Shown in pieces: positions 19,846 to 30,209 of a stretch of DNA of 58,446 nt. Position 1 is the first letter of the stretch; each line of letters opens with the position of its first letter. The stretch is from Tenacibaculum agarivorans. Its GTDB lineage: Bacteria; Bacteroidota; Bacteroidia; Flavobacteriales; Flavobacteriaceae. Position numbers and translations under genes: made by a program. Where the stretch lies: positions 1-58,446 of the forward strand of contig NZ_MSMP01000031.1 in assembly GCF_001936575.1 (NCBI RefSeq), read 5' to 3'. Under the pieces are notes generated by a model. The model saw nothing but the letters and a program-made list of their open reading frames with translations, did no database searches and was not told the origin of the DNA.

Positions 19846-22524
19846 ATGCGACTACGTTTATTAACTCTATTCGTTTTATGTATTAGTGTATTCTCTAATG
19901 CACAAGAAACACTTACTGTAAAGTATAAAAATACATCACTTACTGAAGCTTTAAAAAATATCGAAACAAAGACTGGTATTTTATTTTCTTATGCGCAAGA
20001 AATTGTGGTAGGAAAAAAAATCACTGTAATTCAAAAAAATATCGACGTTGATTTACTTTTTACTAAAATTGAACGTCAAACAGATTTACACTTTGAAAAG
20101 GTATCTCCAAAACAAGTGATTATTACAAAAAACACAAATCTTTGTGGTTATGTAATAGATAATTTTACTAAAAAACCAATTCCTTATGTGGATATTGTTT
20201 TAGATGAAAAAAATTATACTACTACAGATGATAAAGGTTATTTCGAGTTTAGAGACTTACCCTACACTAATGCAAGTATGGCATTAGATATTAATATTCT
20301 TGGTTATAAAGCACTTAAATTTCCTATAACTTTTCAAAAAGAATGTTTTACAATTGAATTGGTATCTGAATTAGATGAACTAAGTGAAGTTGTTGTGTCT
20401 GGCTATGTTACTTCAGGAATTGATAGGAATAAAGATGGATCTATTTCTGTGGATACAAAACGTTTAGGAATCTTACCTGGATTAGTTAGTCCTGATATTT
20501 CACAAAGTATACAGTTAATTCCTGGTATTTCAACTTTGGATGAATCTGCAACAGGTATACAAATTAGAGGAGGATCTCCAGATCAGAACTTAATATTATA
20601 CGACAATATTAAATTGTTTAACACTGGATATTTCTACGGAATGTTCTCTTTATTTAATCCTTTTGCTACACAGAAGGCTTCTATTTTCCGATCAGGAACT
20701 AGTGCTAGTTACGGAGATCGTGTTTCTGGTATTATTGATATTTCTAGTGGAGATATTATTCCGCAAAAAACAGAAGGAGGATTTGAAATAGATGGACTTT
20801 CTCTAAATGGTTTTGTTAAAACACCTTTATCTGAGAAAGTATCTTTATATGCATTTGCTAGAAGATCATATTCAGATATCATTGAAACACCAACGTATCA
20901 TAGTTATGCTGATAAAATCTTCACCAATTTTGGAGTGGTCAGAGATATTAATGGGAATATTTTAGATCTTGAAACGGATGATGATTTTAGCAGAGAAACA
21001 AGTAATAATGAGTTTTCTTTCGCTGATTTTAATGCCAAACTTATCATAAAACCTAACGATAGAAATGCTATTTCAATTAGCGGATTATACACACAAAATT
21101 CGTTAGATTTTGATTTTGATGGTGGTGGTGAGGAAAAATCTGTAGACGACTTAAGTACTGAAAATAAAGGATTAAGTTTTAAATGGACACATATTGCAAA
21201 TGACGATAAACAACTATCACTAACTGCTTATTTTTCTGAATATGATTCTTTCTATCAAAATGATGAATTAGAAGATGAAACTGGTGATGGTAATTTAGAT
21301 ATTACTGAAATTAATATTCGGGAAAATATTATTACTGATGTTGGGCTAGACTTTAAATTCAAACAACAATTTAATGAGCGCCATAAAATACAGCTAGGAT
21401 ACCAATTATCTAATACGGATTTAATGGTAGATATTCGTAAAATAAAACCTTTTGAGACGAGTGAAAATGAAGACGATTTACAAGATATTAATAATTTGAA
21501 AAATGCTGTATTTGGAGAATATACTTATGCTTTTAAAAATAAAGGTTTTTTAAATGGTGGACTTCGTTTTGTACATTATAGTTCTCTTGATAAATTTTTA
21601 GTAGAACCTCGTATTAATTTTGAATATCCGATCACTAATCAACTTCGATTTAAGACTGCTGTTGAAAGACGCAACCAACCCATATCTCAATTGGTAGAGT
21701 TTAATAATACCGAGCTTCGTTTAGAAAATAATTTGTGGCGTTTATCTGATGGAGAACAATTTCCTTTATTGAGTAGCAACCAGGTTTCTGGAGGTTTATT
21801 ATATCACCATAACAAATTGAATATAGATGTTGACTTGTATTATAAGGAATTAGAAGGATTAACCACATTTACTAATGGTTTTAGTAATCCTTTAGAAAAT
21901 TTAGAACAAGGAAATAGTACTATAAAAGGGCTTGATTTATTATTAAAATATAAATGGGAAAATTATAAAATATGGGCTGGATATACATTTAATGATATTG
22001 TATTTCAGTTTCCTAATCTAAAAAATACACAATCTCGTTTTCCAGGTAATAATGATATCACACATCAATTTAGAATTTCTAATACATTAACACTTAATAA
22101 ATGGCAATTTTCTTTAGGATGGCAAATTCGAAGCGGTAGACCTGTTACTCCTGTAAATAGTTATGTGATTAATATTGATGCTGATGGTGAAAATGCTGGT
22201 GTAGTTGATTTTGGTGCTATCAATAGTGATCGTTTACCAACATTCCATAGACTTGATGCTTCTATTTTACATGATTTTAAATTGAATTTAGGTAAGAAAA
22301 AACTAAATGCTCAATTTGGAGTATCTGTATTGAATATTTATGATAGAGTAAAACCGTTGAATTTAATTTACAAGGCTGAACGTAAACCTTTAGATGACGG
22401 AGGAATTGCTATTCCTGGAACTACTGGGGCAACTCCTGAAGAGTTAGAGGTAATACTAGAACAAGTAATTCAACGATTCTCTCTTGGTTTTACTCCAAAC
22501 GCAGTACTTAGAGTACAGTTTTAA
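19846..22524 (+). CDS. TonB-dependent receptor with STN signalling domain
   Basis: 892 residues. Signal peptide about 1-20 (LFVLCISVFSNAQ). An STN/secretin-TonB short domain (about 22-92) contacts FecR-type anti-sigma factors. A CarboxypepD_reg-like domain (about 95-170) precedes the plug (about 185-300, TGIQIRGGSPDQNLILYDN) and a 22-strand-type beta barrel to the C-terminus, which ends in an aromatic residue (VLRVQF). It completes a FecI/FecR/FecA-like triad. The ligand is unknown: no SusD partner or degradative enzyme is adjacent, so a peptide, polysaccharide or metallophore is possible. Probably co-transcribed with the anti-sigma gene. Confidence 0.93.
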   Translation: MRLRLLTLFVLCISVFSNAQETLTVKYKNTSLTEALKNIETKTGILFSYAQEIVVGKKITVIQKNIDVDLLFTKIERQTDLHFEKVSPKQVIITKNTNLCGYVIDNFTKKPIPYVDIVLDEKNYTTTDDKGYFEFRDLPYTNASMALDINILGYKALKFPITFQKECFTIELVSELDELSEVVVSGYVTSGIDRNKDGSISVDTKRLGILPGLVSPDISQSIQLIPGISTLDESATGIQIRGGSPDQNLILYDNIKLFNTGYFYGMFSLFNPFATQKASIFRSGTSASYGDRVSGIIDISSGDIIPQKTEGGFEIDGLSLNGFVKTPLSEKVSLYAFARRSYSDIIETPTYHSYADKIFTNFGVVRDINGNILDLETDDDFSRETSNNEFSFADFNAKLIIKPNDRNAISISGLYTQNSLDFDFDGGGEEKSVDDLSTENKGLSFKWTHIANDDKQLSLTAYFSEYDSFYQNDELEDETGDGNLDITEINIRENIITDVGLDFKFKQQFNERHKIQLGYQLSNTDLMVDIRKIKPFETSENEDDLQDINNLKNAVFGEYTYAFKNKGFLNGGLRFVHYSSLDKFLVEPRINFEYPITNQLRFKTAVERRNQPISQLVEFNNTELRLENNLWRLSDGEQFPLLSSNQVSGGLLYHHNKLNIDVDLYYKELEGLTTFTNGFSNPLENLEQGNSTIKGLDLLLKYKWENYKIWAGYTFNDIVFQFPNLKNTQSRFPGNNDITHQFRISNTLTLNKWQFSLGWQIRSGRPVTPVNSYVINIDADGENAGVVDFGAINSDRLPTFHRLDASILHDFKLNLGKKKLNAQFGVSVLNIYDRVKPLNLIYKAERKPLDDGGIAIPGTTGATPEELEVILEQVIQRFSLGFTPNAVLRVQF

Positions 22525-22554
22525 TATTTAAATGACTTCGATATAATTTTACCT

Positions 22555-22745
22555 TGACTTTCTTATAAAGGAAGTCTTTGCGAGCGTCCCTGAATTGTTT
22601 CCTGAGGCTCTCGAAGGAAAAAGAAGAGGAAATAAAGCAATCTTTCTCTTAAAAACGAGAGTTTCGTTATTAAATTAACAAATTACTTCTTCACTTTACT
22701 ATGTTTCATTCATTGTAACGATGTAATCAATTGATTTACCTGTTT
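22555..22745 (+). repeat. Interspersed repeat, half of composite copy A
   Basis: About 190 bp with GTCTTTGCGAGCG, AAAGCAATCTTT, GTTATTAAATTAACA and ACTATGTTTCATTCAT blocks. The reverse complement of 39466-39635 has the same blocks in the same order, by eye about 80% identical. Sequences of this type are frequent between genes in flavobacterial genomes (general knowledge). No ORF is present. Confidence 0.7.
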
Positions 22746-22749
22746 AAAA

Positions 22750-22926
22750 ATGTATTCTTAAATCGAGCTCATGTTAGTATTACGTGAGTCTCGTTTAAGA
22801 ATAAAGGTGTCACTTCGAGTGAAATTCATTAGAGTAAAACGGAAATGAATTTTATATCGAGAAGTAAAAGCGTTGTTCTCGATACAATTTCACCTCATTA
22901 TCATTCTGTAAAATCACTCGAACTAA
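22750..22926. repeat. Stem-loop repeat, half of composite copy A
   Basis: Inverted arms GTGTCACTTCGAGTG (about 22808) and CACTCGAACTAAC (to about 22926), with inner arms TATCGAGAA and TTCTCGATA. An additional outer pair, TTCTTAAATCGAGCTCA and its partner GAGTCTCGTTTAAGAA, lies at 22754-22803. The core is about 119 bp, the same as the copy at 39309-39428. It sits between the convergent receptor gene and the hydrolase gene and may end both transcripts. Confidence 0.7.
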
Positions 22927-22958
22927 CAAGGATTTCTTATCCAAGATTCACGTTAATA

Positions 22959-24026
22959 TTATTTACTTACATCTCCAATAACAACTATTGTATCGCCTTT
23001 ATTTATTGGAGGTGTACCTAATATTAATAGAATTAAGCCACTATGCTTCGCATAAATAGTTTCTAATGTTCTCCCAAAATAATCTGTTATCTCCCCTATT
23101 TTCATTCCTTTCTTTACATAATCACCTGACTTTTTATTAGGATAGAAAATACCATTATGTTTACTTTCTTCAGAATATCGTTGATCTATATATAAAAATG
23201 CATCCTTTTGTTCAGCCTTAGTTAATGAAATAGTAGTCATATTTAAATATAATAACATATTTAATACACCTTTTTCAATTTTATTCACCAAGCTCTCCTC
23301 TACTCCTCCAAGCTTTCCACATTCAATATCTACAGATGGAATTCCTCTTTTGAAAGCTTCAGCCGAACAATATAAACTTGATTCATCTTTTTTTACATAA
23401 TTTTTACCATCCGTTTTGAAAACAATAATATGATCGAATAGTAAAGATGCTGCCATAGCTCTTCCTTTTTCAGATACTTCTGGCATTGATGTATTTGAAT
23501 AATAGGCAGCATATGATGTTAAATCTTCAGGTGCGTCACCTGCATGAGCATCTAAGAAGAAATCTGATTTAGCAATTACATTTGTTGTAATAAAATCTGC
23601 TATTTTTTCACTTATAGTTCCTTTAGCATCACCTGGGAATACTCTATTCAAATTTTTATTATCCAATGGATTCGTAAATGGTGAACGTTTAGTAAAACTT
23701 CCTAGACTAGCAATCTGAACTAAAATAACTGTCCCTTTTAATAACTTAGGATTTATACTTTTTATCAATCGTTGCCCTGCCAAAATTGGTGGATATTCAT
23801 ATCCATGTACTCCAGCTGTGATACCTAAAACTGGTCCTTTTTCTATACCATGAAAAACAGTAATTGGAATTGATGTTGTAGTAGTTCCTTCTTGAATTGG
23901 AATCGTGAAATGTTGTTTTGTTCCCGGTTCAATAGACGCTCCATAAAATGGAAAAGATGATTGACTAAACAAACACTTTACTGATGAAAATAACATCAGT
24001 AAAGTGAATATATATTGTAATTTCAT
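22959..24026 (-). CDS. Exported succinylglutamate desuccinylase/aspartoacylase-family zinc hydrolase
   Basis: 355 residues. Signal peptide about 1-22. The M14-like AstE/AspA fold is shown by the zinc ligand pair H..E in AGVHGYEYPP (about 72-81), a third ligand in DAHAGD (about 159-164), a likely catalytic Glu in DIECGKLGG, and a C-terminal beta-barrel-like extension. The family removes acyl groups from N-acyl amino acids or acts on short substrates. Here the signal peptide places it in the periplasm. It is the last gene of a minus-strand operon, one base after the permease stop. An inference is that it processes the compound imported by the TonB receptor of this operon, for example a metal chelate. 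The substrate is unknown. Confidence 0.85.
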   Translation of the reverse strand: MKLQYIFTLLMLFSSVKCLFSQSSFPFYGASIEPGTKQHFTIPIQEGTTTTSIPITVFHGIEKGPVLGITAGVHGYEYPPILAGQRLIKSINPKLLKGTVILVQIASLGSFTKRSPFTNPLDNKNLNRVFPGDAKGTISEKIADFITTNVIAKSDFFLDAHAGDAPEDLTSYAAYYSNTSMPEVSEKGRAMAASLLFDHIIVFKTDGKNYVKKDESSLYCSAEAFKRGIPSVDIECGKLGGVEESLVNKIEKGVLNMLLYLNMTTISLTKAEQKDAFLYIDQRYSEESKHNGIFYPNKKSGDYVKKGMKIGEITDYFGRTLETIYAKHSGLILLILGTPPINKGDTIVVIGDVSK

Positions 24027-24027
24027 A

Positions 24028-25374
24028 TTAGCTAAAATATTTTAGGTTGCGAAATACTGAAAAACCAACTAAAAGCACTACAATTAATAACATAGGTACA
24101 ATACTTTTTCCTAAACTGAATTCATTTGTTGGTTTGAAAAATTCAGGTTGGTATTTTTCCCATGCTATTGAACTTGGATCTTGCTTTTCAAAAACTTTTG
24201 GATATAAATCTAAACGAATTTTCTCATGAAATTTAGTGGTGGCATCTAAAAAGTCAACATGCTGTGTTAAACTTGTTTTAGCAATATCATTCATACTTAA
24301 TTGTACTTTTAATGGAGGAAAGAACCGAGCTATCTTTCTACTTAACAACTCTCTCTTTTTAATTTTAGCATACATTGCTTCTCTTTCTTCTTTTGAATCA
24401 TCATCTCCTAATTGTTGCATTGCATAATACCATACCCAATTAAAACCTTCTGTTTCCATTCCATATTTTCGTAAATGAGGATAATGTGCATAGAATTTCT
24501 CATAAGTTGCTATTTTATCTGTATCCCATTTTTCATGATAGGCATCTCTTTGTTTTATTGCCATAGTATAGGCTTCTCCTATTGGATAACTATTGGTTAT
24601 ATAGTTATTCACCAAAACAGGTAAAAATACTACTAATACCAACCAACTTGCTAACAATACTATAGCATTTGTATTGGAAGACTTACGTAAAAATACTACA
24701 AACAAGCACAATGCAAACCAAAATAGTATATAACAACTACTTAGAATACACATAGCCATAAAGTCACCTGTAAAAGGAATATCTAATATAATTTTAGCTG
24801 CCAGAAACAATAGAATCATCACGCCAAAAACAAACAATAAACGCATAGAAAGTTTTAGTAATAAAAATCTGAATGTTGATTTAGCATGTATAGTAATCAT
24901 TTTCCATGTGCCTATTTCTTCTTCTTCTGATAAAAGATTAAAAGTTAGTGCAATAATCACTAATGGAAAAAGAAAAATAATGAGAAAACTAAAATCAAGA
25001 TTTCCTACTTGTAATCGCATTGGATTTACTAAATCTGTATTGTGTTTTTGCCCTTCTAAAGCTACAATACCAACGCTTTGTATATGTGAATTTACATCAC
25101 TTTGTCCTATCGATATTCCAGCTAAAGGCCGTACAGGGTTGATAAAAGAGAACTTTATATAATAAGATAGTAAACCAATATCATCTTTATGAAAACTTAA
25201 TTGAGTTTCTAAATGTTTCTTTTGATGTGCTATTGTTTTTTCTACAGCAACTTGTTTCTGATTCAAGAACTGTTTTCCTGTACTGATACTTAAAACTCCT
25301 AATACTAATACTATTCCAAAAGCTAATATTACCGTTTTAGATCTTAGAAATTGTGTGATTAATAATGCGTACAT
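24028..25374 (-). CDS. ABC-2 type permease, DUF3526-like (first of two)
   Basis: 448 residues. N-terminal transmembrane helix (about 13-30), a large extracytoplasmic loop, then about four helices at 130-250 and a last helix near the C-terminus (IVPMLLIVVLLVGFSVF). This is the layout of ABC-2/DUF3526 permeases, which differ from importer permeases and usually work with one cytoplasmic ATPase. It is separated by one base from each neighbour, so it is co-translated with the second permease and the hydrolase. It probably forms a heterodimer with the 481-residue permease and is driven by the ATPase at 29350-30042. Transport direction is not shown by sequence; ABC-2 systems are mostly exporters. 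Confidence 0.85.
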   Translation of the reverse strand: MYALLITQFLRSKTVILAFGIVLVLGVLSISTGKQFLNQKQVAVEKTIAHQKKHLETQLSFHKDDIGLLSYYIKFSFINPVRPLAGISIGQSDVNSHIQSVGIVALEGQKHNTDLVNPMRLQVGNLDFSFLIIFLFPLVIIALTFNLLSEEEEIGTWKMITIHAKSTFRFLLLKLSMRLLFVFGVMILLFLAAKIILDIPFTGDFMAMCILSSCYILFWFALCLFVVFLRKSSNTNAIVLLASWLVLVVFLPVLVNNYITNSYPIGEAYTMAIKQRDAYHEKWDTDKIATYEKFYAHYPHLRKYGMETEGFNWVWYYAMQQLGDDDSKEEREAMYAKIKKRELLSRKIARFFPPLKVQLSMNDIAKTSLTQHVDFLDATTKFHEKIRLDLYPKVFEKQDPSSIAWEKYQPEFFKPTNEFSLGKSIVPMLLIVVLLVGFSVFRNLKYFS

Positions 25375-25375
25375 T

Positions 25376-26821
25376 TTAACTTATTTTAAAACGGTTAGAA
25401 AACAATAACATTCCTCCTACAACTAGTAATAACCAGATTATTAATACAACTATTGCCATCAATTTATTAGATAAAGTATCAGAAATAGAAATATACTCGT
25501 ATTTAAAATCTGGAAATGATTTCCAAAGACTACTGTCAATGACGTGTACTTTTCCTTCACTACCTTTCGCCTTATTACTTATGTATTTCATTTGTAACTC
25601 ATTCATATACTGTGATTGTTTGTATCTGTAGGCTTCTGTCTGTGATAAAAAGTTAACATAAGTATCGAAATCAGTACTAGATAATCCCATTGAAATCTCT
25701 TTAACCGCCAAATAAGGATTTAACCATACTAAATTCTTTGCTATACTATTCTGATCTCTATATTTATCGATCAATAATTTATGTTCTCTATTATAAATTA
25801 AAGCCGTCTGCTTCTCTCCTTTACTCATAATAAAACCACTATAATTAAATGGGAGTTCTTTTACATCTGTTACTTTATGTACAGATAAAACAGAATCACG
25901 AAGTTTATTAAAATATGGATCATCAGGATTATGGCTATCTCCTGTTTTAGAAACTTCTTCTTCTATAGCCGTTCTAAATTCAATTTTTGATGGATTTGGG
26001 TATAAATAATTTCCTAATACTTGTGCCGTTTTAGGTATAATAATAAATAAAAGCAACCATAAACCTAATACGCTTAACAAAGCTTTATTTGAATTTTCAC
26101 TTGTAGCAGAAATAATAACCGTTATACAACACAATAACATAAAAAATAAGGTATACGCTATAGTAATATATGTTGACCTAGTAGCTATCTGACTATTTAT
26201 AATATCATGTTCTAAAAACGAGATACTCCATAATGCAACCAAAGCTGGTATAAAGAACAAACAAGTAATTAAAAATAAGCCTAACGTTTTACCTAATAAA
26301 ATAGCTTTCATATTAGCTCCTTGCAAATAAATGATCTTTAAAGTTCCGTTCATTCGTTCAGAAGTTATTGAAGCATACCCTACAAAAAAGATAATTAACG
26401 GTAATATGATCTGTAATAACATTGCTATGTTTAAATCTCCAAATCGAATTAAACCTGTGGATAAACTTACTTGAGAAAAATTAGCTGTATTTTGTTGATG
26501 CGCTTCTAAAAAGACAGCATTCCCTGTATAGTTTTCTATTCCTGAATCAAAAATACGTAGCGGATGCTGCTCTCGAAATGCAAAAGAACCAAAGTGTGCC
26601 ATTCGATGTGGGTGTTTATCTGGATTATTATCCCAACTTGCACGTGATTCTTCTTGATGATGTCCAATAATGTGATGTTGTTCTTCAAACGCCTGCCAAC
26701 CAGTTATAGTGACATAAGCAAGTGCCATTAAAAACACACACCATAGTACTAAAAGACCTTTACTATTAAAGGTCTTTTTAAAGAACTGTTTTGCGATTAA
26801 AATTACTATTTGAGCTTTCAT
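25376..26821 (-). CDS. ABC-2 type permease, DUF3526-like (second of two)
   Basis: 481 residues. It has the same layout as its neighbour: an N-terminal helix (about 20-40), a loop rich in His (EEQHHIIGHHQEE at about 47-59), a helix cluster at about 135-270 (ILPLIIFFVGYASITSERMN) and a C-terminal helix (LMAIVVLIIWLLLVVGGMLL). The His-rich loop just after the first helix would face the periplasm and could bind metal. The start codon lies 6 bases after the TonB receptor stop. Paired with the 448-residue permease it should form the membrane part of one ABC transporter. Confidence 0.85.
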   Translation of the reverse strand: MKAQIVILIAKQFFKKTFNSKGLLVLWCVFLMALAYVTITGWQAFEEQHHIIGHHQEESRASWDNNPDKHPHRMAHFGSFAFREQHPLRIFDSGIENYTGNAVFLEAHQQNTANFSQVSLSTGLIRFGDLNIAMLLQIILPLIIFFVGYASITSERMNGTLKIIYLQGANMKAILLGKTLGLFLITCLFFIPALVALWSISFLEHDIINSQIATRSTYITIAYTLFFMLLCCITVIISATSENSNKALLSVLGLWLLLFIIIPKTAQVLGNYLYPNPSKIEFRTAIEEEVSKTGDSHNPDDPYFNKLRDSVLSVHKVTDVKELPFNYSGFIMSKGEKQTALIYNREHKLLIDKYRDQNSIAKNLVWLNPYLAVKEISMGLSSTDFDTYVNFLSQTEAYRYKQSQYMNELQMKYISNKAKGSEGKVHVIDSSLWKSFPDFKYEYISISDTLSNKLMAIVVLIIWLLLVVGGMLLFSNRFKIS

Positions 26822-26827
26822 CGCTTA

Positions 26828-29323
26828 CTAAAATTTGTACGTAGCATTTAATAAAACATTTCTTGGAGCACCTGGAGCTAATCTTGACGGGAAAAGCCCA
26901 CCTAACCAATACGTTTTATCAAATAAATTATTGACTTTAAGTGTTAACTGTATCCCTGTATTCGCAGGTTTGTAATATATAGCTCCATCAAATACAGTAT
27001 AATCTGGTAATAATACTCTAGGAGAAGAGTACCATGTATATCTTTCATCTACATATTGCATACCAAAACCAACTCCAATTCCTTTTAAGATTTTATTACT
27101 AAAATCATAACGCCCCCATAAATTTGCATTGTGTTTTGGTGCTCCACCAATACGTTCCCCATTCAGCTCTTCTACTGTATCTTCTATAATTTTAGCGTCT
27201 GTATATCCGTAAGAAAACACAAATTGTAGATTAGGGTTTACATAACCAGAAACATCCATTTCAAAACCTTTACTACGTTGCTCTCCTCGTGTTGTTAAGT
27301 CTGCTGGATCACCATAAGAATCTCCTATTAAAAGGTTTTTCTGAGTAATATCAAATAATGCGAAATTGGCAAATAGCTTACCATTTAAAAACTCTCCTTT
27401 AGCACCAAGTTCTTTTAAACTACTTTCTAGAGGATCAAATCTTCCTGGAGAAGCTCTATTAAAGAACCCTTCTGCACTTGGTGATAAGGACACTGTATTC
27501 GTATGTGGCTGAAAACCTTCCAAATACGTTCCATATAGACTAATATCATCTGTAATTTCATAAGTTACACCGAACCTTGGAATAAACGATTGTTGTCTAA
27601 ATCCTTCCTCTCCTTGTCCTTCGTAATCAAATATATCGTTAAACCATTCATATCTTAAATTCACTAAAGCGGTGAATTTGCCTACCTTAAATTGGTTTTG
27701 GATGTAAATACCATCAGATGTGGTTAAATTTGCTGGTATTTCAGTTTGCGTTAATATATAATCACTGGTATTTCTAATGCCATTAAAAGGGTTTGTTAAA
27801 TCTAAATGAGGTATCCCAGGAATTAGTAATCCGTCAGCTACCTGAAATTCGGTTAAATCACTTGTACCTGGTCTAAATCTTGCATAAGTACCATCAGTTT
27901 TTAAATATTGCCTTCTTGCAGTATTTTGACCTCCTATTGTTCTTTCCCAACGCGTAGCATCATAACCTACTAAAATTTTATTAGTAATATTATCACTTAC
28001 AATATCATAATTAAAAAACGTACTAAAATTATTAGTATTCCAAGCTTGTTGTCTTTCCGCATATCTTAAAGGTGCTAAAGTAGATACCGCTGCTCCTGTT
28101 GCGTCGTAGGCTGCATTAAAAGCATCAATCCTATGTTCTTGTAAATCTTCATCCCAAGTTTGTTTCATATACTGCGCGTTAAAGCCAAAGTTGTTTGTAA
28201 ACTTTTTACTAAAACTCGCCATAAATATGATTTCTTTAGTCTTGTAAAAATCATTAAGTGCCCCAGGATTCAAATTAATAGAAGTACTATTCGGATTGTA
28301 ATCTACCCCAGGAGCATCAAAGATCGGTTGTCCTCTATCTAAATTTCCTTCTGCATTATTGTAAATCATCTCTACATTAAGTGCTGTTGTTTCGTTAGGA
28401 ATATAACTTAAAGAAGGCGCAAATAAAATAGCGTTATTATTCACTATATCTCTAAATGAATCTGCTTCTTGATATGCTCCATTAAAACGATATAATAACG
28501 TTTTTTCTTCATTTAAAGGCCCTGTAAAATCTGCAGTTGCTCTTAACGTAGAAAAACTACCTGCAGCTATAGATACTTCACTACGTTTTTCTTTTAAGGG
28601 TTTTTTAGTTACTATGTTTACAGTACCACCTGGATCTGCACTAGAAAAAGTAACAGAAGAAGGTCCTTTAATAACCTCTACACGCTCTAAATGAGAGGTT
28701 ATAGGTTGTAAAAAATAAAATTGACGTGTACGCATTCCGTTAACTACCTGTCCATCATCACCTTGTGTAATACCACGAATATTATAGTGATTATATAAAC
28801 CCGTAGGAGCAACATTACTTACTGTTTTTACAGCTTCAGTAAGTTGAAATGCCTGGCGATCTTGTAATAATTCTTTTGTTACAGCTGAGATGGCTTGTGG
28901 CAGTTCTTTATTCTTGATTGCTATTTTGGTAGCTGAGAAAGAATAATCACTATTATAATCTTTACGTTTTCTACCTATTATTTCTACTGATTGTAATAAC
29001 TCAGCAGCTTCTTTTAATACTATTGTACCTAAATTAACCTCTTGATTTTCTACTACTGTTATTTGTTTAGTATAAGATTTAAAGCCTATAAACGTAATTT
29101 GTATTTTATATATGCCTGCATTAGAAACTTGAATACTGAAATCTCCATCCATATCAGAAGTATCTCCTTTTTGTTCTCCCAAATCTTCATTAGCTACCAA
29201 AATAGTAGCACCAGGAATTGGATTACTATCAATATCTAAAATTTTACCGGTAATTTTAGATTGTGAAAATCCTGTTTGTAGTACTAATATAAGTACTACA
29301 AACACTAAATGTTTGACGTTCAT
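26828..29323 (-). CDS. TonB-dependent siderophore-type receptor
   Basis: 831 residues. Signal peptide about 1-20. An N-terminal CarboxypepD_reg-like domain (about 23-108), a plug (about 135-240) with NIRGITQGDDGQVVNGM and VEVIKGPSSV..PGGTVNIVTKKP, and a 22-strand barrel ending ARNVLLNATYKF-like residues. The plug is of the TIGR01783 siderophore-receptor type. It has no STN domain, so it should not signal through FecR. It lies inside an operon with an ABC-2 transporter and a metallohydrolase. The operon promoter carries a GCAACA-NN-GTTGC operator, which suggests metal control. Substrate: a metal chelate, probably zinc or iron (inference). Confidence 0.92.
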   Translation of the reverse strand: MNVKHLVFVVLILVLQTGFSQSKITGKILDIDSNPIPGATILVANEDLGEQKGDTSDMDGDFSIQVSNAGIYKIQITFIGFKSYTKQITVVENQEVNLGTIVLKEAAELLQSVEIIGRKRKDYNSDYSFSATKIAIKNKELPQAISAVTKELLQDRQAFQLTEAVKTVSNVAPTGLYNHYNIRGITQGDDGQVVNGMRTRQFYFLQPITSHLERVEVIKGPSSVTFSSADPGGTVNIVTKKPLKEKRSEVSIAAGSFSTLRATADFTGPLNEEKTLLYRFNGAYQEADSFRDIVNNNAILFAPSLSYIPNETTALNVEMIYNNAEGNLDRGQPIFDAPGVDYNPNSTSINLNPGALNDFYKTKEIIFMASFSKKFTNNFGFNAQYMKQTWDEDLQEHRIDAFNAAYDATGAAVSTLAPLRYAERQQAWNTNNFSTFFNYDIVSDNITNKILVGYDATRWERTIGGQNTARRQYLKTDGTYARFRPGTSDLTEFQVADGLLIPGIPHLDLTNPFNGIRNTSDYILTQTEIPANLTTSDGIYIQNQFKVGKFTALVNLRYEWFNDIFDYEGQGEEGFRQQSFIPRFGVTYEITDDISLYGTYLEGFQPHTNTVSLSPSAEGFFNRASPGRFDPLESSLKELGAKGEFLNGKLFANFALFDITQKNLLIGDSYGDPADLTTRGEQRSKGFEMDVSGYVNPNLQFVFSYGYTDAKIIEDTVEELNGERIGGAPKHNANLWGRYDFSNKILKGIGVGFGMQYVDERYTWYSSPRVLLPDYTVFDGAIYYKPANTGIQLTLKVNNLFDKTYWLGGLFPSRLAPGAPRNVLLNATYKF

Positions 29324-29349
29324 AACTAGTTGTTATATTTATTGGTTGT

Positions 29350-30042
29350 TTAAATTGTTTTTATATATAATTCTTGTAATTCTTGAGCAGTAATATCTTC
29401 TGTTTCGGCAATGTGTACTAAGGTACCTTCTTTCATAATACCTATTCTAGCACATACATTTACTGCATTAAAAATATCGTGGGTAGCCATTAAGATTCCT
29501 ACTCCCTGTGCTGAAAGTTGCTTACAAGTATTAGCAAACTCTACAGATGTTTTTGGGTCTAAACCTGAAGTAGGTTCATCCATAAGAATATATGATGCGT
29601 TCTTAGCTAAGGCAATAGCTATACCAACTTTCTGTCGCATTCCTTTAGAATATTTAGATAGCTTTTTCCTATGAAATTCTCCTGCTAAATTGGCTTGCTC
29701 TAAAAAACTAGTTAATTCCTGCCTGCTATAAGTAAAGCCTGCTAAACGACTAAAAAAGTCTAGATTTTCTAATCCAGATAATTTACTGTACAGCTGAACC
29801 ACTTCTGGAATATAAGCTATAGATTTTCTTAAAGTTGAATTATTAGCAATAGCAGTATCATCTAGTAATGCTTCTCCTGAAGTTGGGGCTAATAAGCCTA
29901 AAAAAATATTAATTGTTGTTGTTTTTCCTGCGCCATTTTGTCCTAAAAGACAAAATATTTCTCCAGGAGCTACAGAGAAACTTAATTTATTTAACGCTAA
30001 GGTATCGTTATAGCGCTTCGTAAGCTCTTTTGCTTGTAACAT
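29350..30042 (-). CDS. ABC transporter ATP-binding protein
   Basis: 230 residues. Walker A GQNGAGKTTT (about 34-43), ABC signature SKGMRQ (about 133-138), Walker B YILMDEPTSGLD (about 150-161) and H-loop MATHD (about 190-194). It lacks C-terminal extensions. It belongs with ATPases of ABC-2 type transporters and stands 26 bp before the TonB receptor gene in the same operon. It should power the two DUF3526-like permeases downstream. Confidence 0.95.
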   Translation of the reverse strand: MLQAKELTKRYNDTLALNKLSFSVAPGEIFCLLGQNGAGKTTTINIFLGLLAPTSGEALLDDTAIANNSTLRKSIAYIPEVVQLYSKLSGLENLDFFSRLAGFTYSRQELTSFLEQANLAGEFHRKKLSKYSKGMRQKVGIAIALAKNASYILMDEPTSGLDPKTSVEFANTCKQLSAQGVGILMATHDIFNAVNVCARIGIMKEGTLVHIAETEDITAQELQELYIKTI

Positions 30043-30209
30043 AATGAGTGTATTTAGAAAAGTTTGGTTTTAAATTCTTGAGTACAAGAATTTGAATAAG
30101 GGTTTTAAATATCTATTTCTATCGATATATGAATAAACTAACAACTTATTAAGCTATAAAACTATGTACATGACTAAGCATACTCGTTTTTTTAGAACAC
30201 CTATTGTTA

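Noticed and set aside
22525..22958. Small RNA or riboswitch in the gap after the STN receptor
   Set aside because: The stem-loops there match a second copy at 39.3 kb in a different context, so they are best explained as interspersed repeats.
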